The notes beneath the pieces are model-generated. The model was not told the DNA's origin and did not search any database. It was given only the letters and a program-made list of their open reading frames with translations. Positions 52,438 through 59,188 of a stretch of 64,000 nucleotides of DNA are shown one piece after another; position 1 is the stretch's first letter, and the number at the start of each line of letters is the position of its first letter. Source of the stretch: CAWCFV01 sp963794995 (GTDB taxonomy: Bacteria > Actinomycetota > Actinomycetes > JACCUZ01); the NCBI GenBank assembly GCA_963794995.1, contig CAWCFV010000002.1, positions 744,001-808,000 of the forward strand, written 5' to 3'. The translations under genes were made by a program, and so were the position numbers.

Positions 52438-52443
52438 ACGCTA
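52438..52443 (-). promoter_or_regulatory. -10 element with a short leader for the small Cys protein
   Basis: TAGCGT on the minus strand lies 29 nt before GTG 52408, and a GGGAGG ribosome site is in between, so this transcript is leadered. Confidence 0.45.
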
Positions 52444-52522
52444 GGAGCGACCCCGGACACAACCTCCCCTCACTCGCGCCGGCCGGCCTCCGGTCCGCCG
52501 AGGGGTGACGCGTCCGGTCGGG

Positions 52523-53866
52523 TCAGCCGCGGTCGAGGCGGCGCACCAGCGCGAGGGCCGACACGGGACGGGCACCGGAGCGCCGCACGCCGTCGGCGAC
52601 CTCCCGGTCGCTGGAGACGACGCACAGCGGCCGGCCCTGCGGCTCGGCGCGCACCAGGCGACGGATGAGCTCGTCGGCGGTCTCGCCCGCCTTGCTGAAC
52701 AGCACCCGGACCCCCCGTGCGCTCGCCGCCGGCACCCGCCCCTCGAGCGCCGCACCGTCGAAGCAGCAGGTGACCTCGGCCCCCGAGCGCGCGGCGAGGT
52801 TCGACAGGCCCCGGAGCAGCCGGTCCCGCTGCTTGTCCAGCGGCAGCTCGGGGAACCCGGTCTTGGTGACGTTGTAGCCGTCGACGAGCAGGTGCGCCTG
52901 CGGCAGTGACAGCAGCTGGTCGAGCAGTGCCGGGTCGTCCGGACCCAGTGCCCGCTCGGACGTCGCGGCCGCGGCGTCGCCGGGCGCGGCGGCGTCGACG
53001 AGGTCGGCAGGACGGGTCTGCACCGGTGGCAGGGCGAGCTCCCGCCGCAGCGCGGACGCCGCGTCGACCACCGTGTCGAGCAGCAGCCGCACGCGGGTGT
53101 CCTCGAGCGAGCGTCCCTCGCGGACCGCGCGACGCGAGGCCTCGAGCCCGGACTCGACCTCCGACACCCGGGTCCGTGCCACGGCCACCTCCGCGGCCGC
53201 CTCGGCGGCCGCCTCGGCGGCCGCGACCCGCGCCGCCTCGACCTGTGCCGCGGCGTCCGCCGACAGCCGCTCGGCCCGCCGGCGGGCTCCCTTCTCCTCC
53301 CGCAGCGCACGGGCCACGGTGGCCGCCTCGGCGGCGGCGGCCTCGACCTGTGCGGCCATCGCCGCGAGCTGATCGCGGTGCCGGGCCCGCTCCTCGGCCA
53401 GCAGCCGCTCGAGCCGCGCGGCGTGCGCGCCCGCCCGGGCGGTGTCCTCGTCCGCACGGTCCCGGTCGGCCGCCTGACCCGCGGCGGCGACCAGCCCGGC
53501 CCAGCCGGGGGCCCGGGCGAGGTAGGCCAGCGCGGCCACGTCGGACGGGTCGGCTGCCGGCGGGGGCGTCCCCGCGTCCAGCGCCTCGGCGAGGTCCGGC
53601 ATCGCCGTCCGTGCGGCGGCGGCGACCCGCTGCCGGAAGGCCACGTCGCGCTCCACGGCCACCGCCAGCGGGGTGGCCGCGCGGGTCCGCCGGTGCTGCG
53701 GCGCCCACCCGCGGAACCGTCGCAGCGCCGGCGCCACCTCGTCCTCGGCGAGCGCGCCGAGGGTGTCGGCGGCGAGGGCGACGACCCGGCTGCGCACGGC
53801 CTCGGGCAGCGGCCCGTCCCAGCCGGGCTCCGCCGGCTGGGCCGCGCTCTCGGCGGGGGCGCTCAT
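52523..53866 (-). CDS. NYN/YacP-like RNase-fold protein with coiled coil
   Basis: 447-residue protein. An N-terminal helical domain (about 20-150) and a very Ala/Arg/Glu-rich coiled coil (about 150-265) precede a C-terminal NYN (PIN-like) domain. The NYN domain shows HLLVDGYNVTKTGFPELPLDKQRDRLLRGL, VTCCFDGAALEGRVP, VRVLFSKAGETADELIRRLV and CVVSSDREVADGVRRSGARPVS. The Asp residues fit the metal site of the YacP/Rae1 family, ribosome-associated mRNA nucleases in Firmicutes. ATG 53866 follows the zinc-ribbon gene by 4 bp. RNA cleavage is inferred. Confidence 0.88.
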   Translation of the reverse strand: MSAPAESAAQPAEPGWDGPLPEAVRSRVVALAADTLGALAEDEVAPALRRFRGWAPQHRRTRAATPLAVAVERDVAFRQRVAAAARTAMPDLAEALDAGTPPPAADPSDVAALAYLARAPGWAGLVAAAGQAADRDRADEDTARAGAHAARLERLLAEERARHRDQLAAMAAQVEAAAAEAATVARALREEKGARRRAERLSADAAAQVEAARVAAAEAAAEAAAEVAVARTRVSEVESGLEASRRAVREGRSLEDTRVRLLLDTVVDAASALRRELALPPVQTRPADLVDAAAPGDAAAATSERALGPDDPALLDQLLSLPQAHLLVDGYNVTKTGFPELPLDKQRDRLLRGLSNLAARSGAEVTCCFDGAALEGRVPAASARGVRVLFSKAGETADELIRRLVRAEPQGRPLCVVSSDREVADGVRRSGARPVSALALVRRLDRG

Positions 53867-53870
53867 CGCC

Positions 53871-54140
53871 TCAGGTCCTCCCCGGCGGGTCCCCGAGGGG
53901 CGCGCCGTCGGAGGGGCGCGCCACCAGCTCGACCGTGCCCACCCCGTCACACCACCGGCACCGGACGCTCTCGACGACCTCCTCGACGACCTCGCGCTCC
54001 TCGACGGCGGGCTCCCCCGCGAGGTCGACGTGCACGAACTCGCGGGTCAGGGCACGCCGGGTGACGTCGAAGCGGGTGAGGTTGCCGCAGCCCGTGCAGC
54101 GCCAGCGTGTGGTGCTGGTGGGCAGTGGCGTCGCGGTCAC
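53871..54140 (-). CDS. Small zinc-ribbon protein
   Basis: 89-residue protein with two separated Cys pairs, CTGCGN (about 15-20) and CRWCDG (about 61-66), likely binding one zinc. Between them is a strand-rich segment and the acidic EEREVVEEVVESV. It lies directly upstream of the NYN gene (4-bp gap) and probably shares its transcript, so an RNA-related helper role is possible. GTG 54140 has TACGCT 6 nt upstream. Confidence 0.78.
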   Translation of the reverse strand: MTATPLPTSTTRWRCTGCGNLTRFDVTRRALTREFVHVDLAGEPAVEEREVVEEVVESVRCRWCDGVGTVELVARPSDGAPLGDPPGRT

Positions 54141-54146
54141 CTCCCG

Positions 54147-54152
54147 AGCGTA
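54147..54152 (-). promoter_or_regulatory. -10 element for leaderless zinc-ribbon/NYN operon
   Basis: TACGCT on the minus strand ends 6 nt before GTG 54140. Confidence 0.55.
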
Positions 54153-54419
54153 CGGCGCGCCCGGCGGCCTGACCCGCGCGTTCCGGTGACGCGCGGGACG
54201 AAGCGGGGCAGACGCCGCGGCCCGCGCGGCGCGGGCAATCCGGCGGGCCGACCGCGTCGAACGGGGACTCGGGCCCGGTCACCCAGTCCTCGCCCGCGGC
54301 CCAGACCGGCGAGACGCTGGTCACCGGGGGCGACGGGCGCGGCCCGTCCGGGGGCCTGCCGGCGCCGCCCTGGCCCGCCGCAGCACCCTGCGCCCGGCAG
54401 CCGCCTGACCGCCCCGGAG

Positions 54420-54450
54420 GGCCGGCACCGGCTGCCCGCCGGTGCCGGCC
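54420..54450 (+). terminator. 13-bp hairpin with no gene before it
   Basis: A perfect 13-bp stem (54420-54432 with 54438-54450) has a 5-nt loop, followed by TTCCT. It looks like a strong terminator in the plus direction although no plus-strand gene precedes it, so it may end a small RNA or act as an attenuator. Confidence 0.6.
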
Positions 54451-54515
54451 TTCCTCGGCGACGGTGCAGAAGTTTGCCCGTCGACCAATCCAGAACGGGG
54501 TCACCTGCCGAAGGA

Positions 54516-54556
54516 CCCTCAGTGCCCGTCCCTGTGACACCCGTCACGACTGAGGG
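54516..54556 (+). promoter_or_regulatory. Nested palindrome before the DUF4331 gene
   Basis: CCCTCAGT (54516-54523) pairs with ACTGAGGG (54549-54556), and inside it GTGAC (54534-54538) pairs with GTCAC (54543-54547). The element ends 29 bp before the ATG, leaving the ribosome site free. It may be an operator or a 5' UTR switch. Confidence 0.5.
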
Positions 54557-54584
54557 TGGGCCGTACCCCTCGAGGGAGGAATCC

Positions 54585-55949
54585 ATGTCTCAGTCGAGAC
54601 GAACGCGCACGACTCGGGCGACTGCCCTGCTCGGCGTGGGAGCGATGGTCGTCGGTGGCGGTCTGGCGGCCCTTGCGCCGACCAGCTCCACCGCGTCCAG
54701 CCACCGTGAGGCCCCGGCCATCGCCGGCCAGCCCGCGTACGACAACACCGATGTCTATGCCTTCGCCCAGGCGAACGGGATGGTCAACATCATCGCCAAC
54801 TGGTCCCCGTTCTCGGAGCCGGCCGGCGGTCCCAACTTCTACCCGTGGGCGACCGACGCGCGGTACAAGGTCAACATCGACAACGACTACGACGCGAAGC
54901 CTGACCTGGTCTACACCTGGAAGTTCCGCACGACCCGGACTCCCAAGGCGTCGGACAGCTTCACGGGCAACGGCACCTTCCTGTACAACAACGGCCCGGT
55001 CACGTCCCTCAAGGACAAGAACCTGCTGTTCCGTCAGCGGTACACCCTGACCCGCACCGTGGTCCGCAAGGGCCCGGACAAGGTCCGCACGCTCATCAAG
55101 AGCGGCAAGGTGGCGCCGTCGCACACCGGCAGCGCCGGCATGCCGAACTACGCGGCGCTGCGCGACGCGGCAGTCACCGGGTTCCAGGGGGCCGGTCGCA
55201 AGTCGTTCGCCGGTCAGGCCGACGACCCCTTCTTCCTGGACCTCCGGGTGTTCGACGTGCTCTACGGCGGCGACTGCATGACCGAGGCCGGCAAGGACAG
55301 CCTCAACGGCTTCAACGTCAACAGCCTCGCGCTGCAGGTGCCTCGTCGGGACCTGATCAAGAACGGCCGCGCCGTCGTGGGCATCTGGAGCACGACCGAC
55401 CGGAAGAACGCCAAGGGGAACTACAAGCAGATCTCCCGCCTGGGCCAGCCCCTGGTGAACGAGGTCGTCATCCCCTACCAGGTCAAGGACACGTTCAACT
55501 CGCTCAAGCCCCGCCAGGACGCCGCGGCCCTGCCGTTCGTCCAGAACTCGGAGCTCGCTGCGACGATCAACGCGGTCTGCGGCACCGACATCAAGGTGAA
55601 GAACCGCGCCGACCTGGTGCAGGTCTTCCTCAAGGGTGTCACCGGCATCAACAACCCGCGGGGCAAGGAGCGGGCGGCTGAGTACATCCGCCTGAACACC
55701 GCCTGGCAGGCCGGCCAGCCGAACAGCCGTCTCGGTGTCATCGGCGGCGACAACAACGGCTTCCCGAACGGCCGCCGCCTGGCGGACGACGTCCTCGACG
55801 CCGCCCTCCAGGTCGTCGGCGGGGAGCTGATCGGCAGCCCGAACGACCTCGGTGACGGGGTCGACAAGAACGACGTGGCGTTCAGCGACACGTTCCCGTT
55901 CCTGGGACTGCCGCACACCGGGTCGACCACGAAGTCGGTCAACAAGTAG
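54585..55949 (+). CDS. DUF4331 family exported protein
   Basis: 454-residue secreted protein. An Arg/Thr-rich start and signal helix (ATALLGVGAMVVGGGLAALAPTSSTA) precede the mature start SSHREAPAIAGQPAYDNTDVYAF, the DUF4331 hallmark; its Asp/Glu/His residues could bind a metal. Further family blocks are DLVYTWKF, FFLDLRVFDVLYGG and NGFPNGRRLADDVLDAALQVVGG. GAGGGAGGA lies 7-15 nt before ATG 54585. It is less GC-rich in codon use than its neighbours (many AAC and AAG). The biochemical role of the family is not established; a TPR gene and a NicO-type transporter follow. Confidence 0.9.
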   Translation: MSQSRRTRTTRATALLGVGAMVVGGGLAALAPTSSTASSHREAPAIAGQPAYDNTDVYAFAQANGMVNIIANWSPFSEPAGGPNFYPWATDARYKVNIDNDYDAKPDLVYTWKFRTTRTPKASDSFTGNGTFLYNNGPVTSLKDKNLLFRQRYTLTRTVVRKGPDKVRTLIKSGKVAPSHTGSAGMPNYAALRDAAVTGFQGAGRKSFAGQADDPFFLDLRVFDVLYGGDCMTEAGKDSLNGFNVNSLALQVPRRDLIKNGRAVVGIWSTTDRKNAKGNYKQISRLGQPLVNEVVIPYQVKDTFNSLKPRQDAAALPFVQNSELAATINAVCGTDIKVKNRADLVQVFLKGVTGINNPRGKERAAEYIRLNTAWQAGQPNSRLGVIGGDNNGFPNGRRLADDVLDAALQVVGGELIGSPNDLGDGVDKNDVAFSDTFPFLGLPHTGSTTKSVNK

Positions 55950-55963
55950 CCGGAGCGTTCGAC

Positions 55964-55978
55964 GGGCGGTCACCGCCC
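55964..55978. repeat. 15-bp palindrome after the DUF4331 gene
   Basis: GGGCGGT and ACCGCCC flank a single C. The loop is too short for a hairpin, so a protein-binding site is more likely than an RNA structure. Confidence 0.4.
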
Positions 55979-55995
55979 ATCCCGAACGGCACCAT

Positions 55996-56036
55996 CCCCG
56001 TCCCGACCGCGTCCTTGTGACGCGGTCGGGGCGGGG
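55996..56036 (+). terminator. 18-bp hairpin between DUF4331 and TPR genes
   Basis: 55996-56013 pairs with 56019-56036 over 18 bp (one U.G pair) around a CTTGT loop. This is the longest stem of terminator type in the window, and probably reduces read-through into the TPR-transporter pair. Confidence 0.75.
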
Positions 56037-56065
56037 CCTCCGCTCCTAGCAGGAAGGCACCTCGC

Positions 56066-57394
56066 ATGCGACCGCTGCTCCGGCCCGTGCTCCTGGTTGC
56101 CGGCTCCACGGCGCTGGCAGTCCTGTTCACCCTCGCGGCCACCGGCCTCCTCGGAGGGACCGGCCCCGCCGGCCCGGCGCCCGCGACGACCGAGGGTCGC
56201 ACCTCGAGGGGTCTCGACCCCGCCGCCCTGCGGGACGGGCGGGACCCGATCCGCACCCTGCAGGACCGGCTGCGCACCACGCCCAAGGACCACCGATCCT
56301 GGTCCAACCTGGCACTCGCCTACGTCGAGCAGGCGCGCGTCACGGCCGATCCCAGCTTCTACGCCAAGGCCGACGAGGCCCTGGCCCGGGCCGGCGCCCT
56401 CGCGCCCGGCGACTCGGTGCTGCTCACCGCCCAGGCCGCCCTGGACACCGCCCGGCACGACTTCCCGGCCGCGCTCGCCGCCGCCCGAGAGGCGCTGGCC
56501 CGCAACCCGTACAGCGCCGCCGCGCAGGCCCTGCGCTCCGACGCCCTCACCGAGCTGGGCCGCTACGGCCCCGCCCTCGCGGCCGCGCAGCGGGCCGACG
56601 ACCTCGACCCCGGACCGTCGACGTTCGCCCGGCTCAGCTACCAGGCCGAGCTCCGCGGCGACCTCGCCGAGGCCACCAGGCTGATGCGCCTGTCCCAGGA
56701 GGCCGCGAGCACGAACGCCGCGGCGTACGCCTTCGCGACCTACCACCTCGGCGAGCTGGCGCGGACCTCCGGCCGGTCCGGCCGGGCGGCCCACCACTAC
56801 CGCAACGCCCTGGACGCCGACCCCACCTACCTCCAGGCGCGCGCCGGGCTGGCGCGCCTCGCCGTGGCGCGGGGGGACCTCGAGGCCGCGGAGCGTGACT
56901 ACCTGCGCGTCGTGCAGCGGCTGCCGCTCACGGAGTACGTCGTCGAGCTCGGCGAGCTCTACCAGGCGACCGGCCGCGAGACGCTGGCCGACCAGCAGTA
57001 CGCGGTCGCCGCGGCCAGCGGCCGCCTGCTCGCCGCCAACGGGGTGGCCACCGACCTCGAGACCGCGCTCTTCGAGGCCGACCACGGGTCCCCGGTGGCG
57101 GCACTCGCCGCGGCGCGGGCGGAGTGGGACCGCCGGCAGTCGGTGCACACCGCCGACGCGCTCGGCTGGGCGCTGCACGCCAGGGGCGACGACCGGGCGG
57201 CCCTGCGCTACGTCCGCGAGGCGAACCGGCTCGGCACCCGGGACCCTCGGCTGGTGTTCCACCTCGGCGCGGTCGAGGCCGGTCTGGGCCTGCCGTCGGC
57301 GGCGACCACGCTGCGCACCGCCCGCGCCCTGGACGCCGGCGCCAGCCTCTACCGCGAGGCACAGATCGACGCACTGCTCGGCGGCCTGCGATGA
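56066..57394 (+). CDS. Tetratricopeptide-repeat protein
   Basis: 442-residue protein with an N-terminal signal anchor (about 7-30) followed by at least eight TPR-like helical pairs: HRSWSNLALAYVEQAR, SFYAKADEALARAGAL, FPAALAAAREALARNP, SAAAQALRSDALTELG, RNALDADPTYLQARAGLARL and YVVELGELYQATGRETLAD. It is a scaffold for protein contacts, probably facing outside. Its stop overlaps the transporter start by 4 bp (ATGA). It has AGGAAGG 9-15 nt upstream. DUF4331-TPR-NicO is a recurring order in actinobacteria. Confidence 0.9.
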   Translation: MRPLLRPVLLVAGSTALAVLFTLAATGLLGGTGPAGPAPATTEGRTSRGLDPAALRDGRDPIRTLQDRLRTTPKDHRSWSNLALAYVEQARVTADPSFYAKADEALARAGALAPGDSVLLTAQAALDTARHDFPAALAAAREALARNPYSAAAQALRSDALTELGRYGPALAAAQRADDLDPGPSTFARLSYQAELRGDLAEATRLMRLSQEAASTNAAAYAFATYHLGELARTSGRSGRAAHHYRNALDADPTYLQARAGLARLAVARGDLEAAERDYLRVVQRLPLTEYVVELGELYQATGRETLADQQYAVAAASGRLLAANGVATDLETALFEADHGSPVAALAAARAEWDRRQSVHTADALGWALHARGDDRAALRYVREANRLGTRDPRLVFHLGAVEAGLGLPSAATTLRTARALDAGASLYREAQIDALLGGLR

Positions 57395-59115
57395 GCCGAC
57401 GGCTGGTGCTGCGTCTCGGCGCGGTCGCCGCGGCGGCGATGGCGCTCGTCGTCGTCAACCCGGTGGCGGCCAGCGCCCACCCGCTCGGCAACTTCACCGT
57501 CAACCGCTACAGCGGGGTCGTCGTCGGTACCGACGCCGTGACCGTCGACCACGTGCTCGACATCGCCGAGATCCCCACGGCGCAGCGGGTCCCGGCCATC
57601 GACACCTCCGGCGACGGCCGGCTCTCGCGGACCGAGCTGGCCACGTGGGGGGCCGCCGGCTGCGCCGTCGCGGCGGGCGACCTGCGACTCACCGTCGACG
57701 GGTCACCGGCCGTGCTGGCCGTGACCGCCGCGGACGCCCGCGTCCGCCCGGGCCAGGCCGGCCTGCCCACCCTGCGCGTCGAGTGCGACCTGCGCGCGCC
57801 CCTCTCGCTGACCGGCACCACCGCCCTGAGCCTGGTGGACGACGCGGCCGACGAGGAGATCGGCTGGCGCGAGGTGACCGCGCGCGGCGACGGCACCACC
57901 CTGGCCGGCTCCGACGTGCCGGTCGGCTCCCGCAGCGCGCGCCTCACGTCCTACCCGCAGGACCTGCTCGCGAGCCCGCTCGACGTCCGCTCGGTGAGCC
58001 TCACCGCGACGCCCGGCGGGCCGCGGCTCACCGCCGCCGCGGACGACTCCGCGACGGCCTTCTCGCGCGGGGGCGACCGGCTGACCCGCGCCTTCGAGGG
58101 GCTGCTCGAGCGGACGCGGGGGAACCCGTGGCTCGGCCTGGTGGCCGTGCTGGGCGCGGTGCTGCTCGGAGCCGCGCACGCGGTCGCGCCGGGACACGGC
58201 AAGACGATCATGGCGTTCTACCTGTCCGGCCGGCGCGACGGCGCCCTGCGCGCTGCCGCCACGGTGGGGGCGACGGTCACCGCCACGCACACCGCCGGCG
58301 TCCTGGCCCTCGGCCTGCTCGTCAGCGCCGGCACGGCGTTCGTGCCCGCCCGGGTCTACCCGTGGCTCAGCGTGACCAGCGGCGCGCTCGTGGTCCTGGT
58401 CGGCCTCGCGCTGCTGCGGCAGGCGGCCCGACGGTCCCGCACCCACGACGACGGCTCGCACTCCCACGGGCTGCTCGGCCGGGCCCACACGCACGGTCCG
58501 GCAGCCGCCGACGTCAGCGCCGTCAGCGCCGTCAGCGCCGTCAGCGCCGTCAGCGACGTGGGCGACCTCGTGTCTGCCGGGCCCCGGAGGACCGTCGGGG
58601 CCACCGCGCTGGCGCCCGCCCCGGCCACGGCACCGGTCCGTCGCCACCACGACGGCGACCACCAGCACGACCACGACCACGACCACCAGCACCAGCACCA
58701 GCACGATGCCGGGACGGAGACCACCCACCCGCACCCCCACCCGCACCCGCACCGGACGCCCGAGGCGGGCAGCGGGCCGAGCCGCGGCGGTCTGGTCGCT
58801 ATCGGGCTGGCCGGTGGCATCCTGCCCAGCCCGTCCGCGCTGCTGCTGTTCCTCGGCGCCGTCGGGCTGCACCAGGCGTGGTTCGGGGTGGCCCTGGTCG
58901 TCGCGTTCGGCGTGGGCATGGCGGTGACGCTGGCCGGTGCGGGTCTGGCGGTGATGTACCTGCGGGACCGGGTGGAACGGCGCGTCGGCGCGTCGGGCCG
59001 TCGCCACGCCCAGACCCTGCTCGGGGTCTCCTCCACGCTCATCGCGGCCGCGGTGGTCGTGCTCGGGCTCGTCGTGGCGCTGGGCGGGCTGCGGGCGACC
59101 GGGCTGCTGGGCTGA
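57391..59115 (+). CDS. NicO/RcnA-type nickel-cobalt transporter with His-rich loop
   Basis: 574-residue membrane protein. A signal peptide (cleaved near ASAHPLGNFTVNRYSG) and a long outer domain (about 30-230) precede the transporter helices. The family motif HAVAPGHGKTIMAFYL holds the metal-binding His residues, with a second motif GGILPSPSALLLFLGAVGLHQ. Between helices lies a loop of about 100 residues (352-456) with some forty His and Asp, plus a SAV repeat. The chemistry suggests nickel or cobalt; export (RcnA) and uptake (HoxN-like) cannot be separated from sequence. It overlaps the TPR gene. Confidence 0.88.
   Translation: MSRRLVLRLGAVAAAAMALVVVNPVAASAHPLGNFTVNRYSGVVVGTDAVTVDHVLDIAEIPTAQRVPAIDTSGDGRLSRTELATWGAAGCAVAAGDLRLTVDGSPAVLAVTAADARVRPGQAGLPTLRVECDLRAPLSLTGTTALSLVDDAADEEIGWREVTARGDGTTLAGSDVPVGSRSARLTSYPQDLLASPLDVRSVSLTATPGGPRLTAAADDSATAFSRGGDRLTRAFEGLLERTRGNPWLGLVAVLGAVLLGAAHAVAPGHGKTIMAFYLSGRRDGALRAAATVGATVTATHTAGVLALGLLVSAGTAFVPARVYPWLSVTSGALVVLVGLALLRQAARRSRTHDDGSHSHGLLGRAHTHGPAAADVSAVSAVSAVSAVSDVGDLVSAGPRRTVGATALAPAPATAPVRRHHDGDHQHDHDHDHQHQHQHDAGTETTHPHPHPHPHRTPEAGSGPSRGGLVAIGLAGGILPSPSALLLFLGAVGLHQAWFGVALVVAFGVGMAVTLAGAGLAVMYLRDRVERRVGASGRRHAQTLLGVSSTLIAAAVVVLGLVVALGGLRATGLLG
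58513..58557 (+). repeat. 9-bp tandem repeat in the transporter gene
   Basis: Five copies of GTCAGCGCC (last copy GTCAGCGAC) encode a repeated SAV tripeptide in the His-rich loop. In-frame 9-bp units allow length variation without frameshift. Confidence 0.85.
58645..58752 (+). repeat. His/Asp-coding triplet-pair repeats
   Basis: CAC-GAC, CAC-CAG and CAC-CCG hexamers encode runs of HD, HQ and HP in the transporter loop, a likely metal buffer. Confidence 0.85.
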
Positions 59116-59175
59116 CCGGGATCACGGGCGGCACCCCGGTCGGTGCGCCTGCGGGGTTGTGTCCACGGTCCTGCC

Positions 59176-59181
59176 TACCGT
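59176..59181 (+). promoter_or_regulatory. -10 element for leaderless nuclease gene
   Basis: TACCGT is followed by 7 nt and ATG 59189. Confidence 0.55.
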
Positions 59182-59188
59182 CAGGTCC

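Larger units (their letters stand above)
54153..54584. other. Intergenic region without a supported gene
   Basis: This 432-bp divergent spacer separates the zinc-ribbon gene from the DUF4331 gene. I find no convincing coding frame. It holds a 13-bp hairpin at 54420-54450, a nested palindrome at 54516-54556 and the DUF4331 ribosome site. A minus-strand stretch (about 54230-54330) translates to a plausible-looking PPVTSVSPVWAAGEDWV segment, but its frame has no clear start or family. Confidence 0.6.

Noticed and set aside
53947..54540. A minus-strand frame in the 432-bp spacer with a plausible protein-like segment
   Set aside because: It overlaps the zinc-ribbon gene and has no recognisable family, start signal or ribosome site.
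58645..58752. CAC-rich repeats looking like a microsatellite or CRISPR-like array
   Set aside because: They are in-frame codons of the transporter's His-rich loop; no spacer structure exists.
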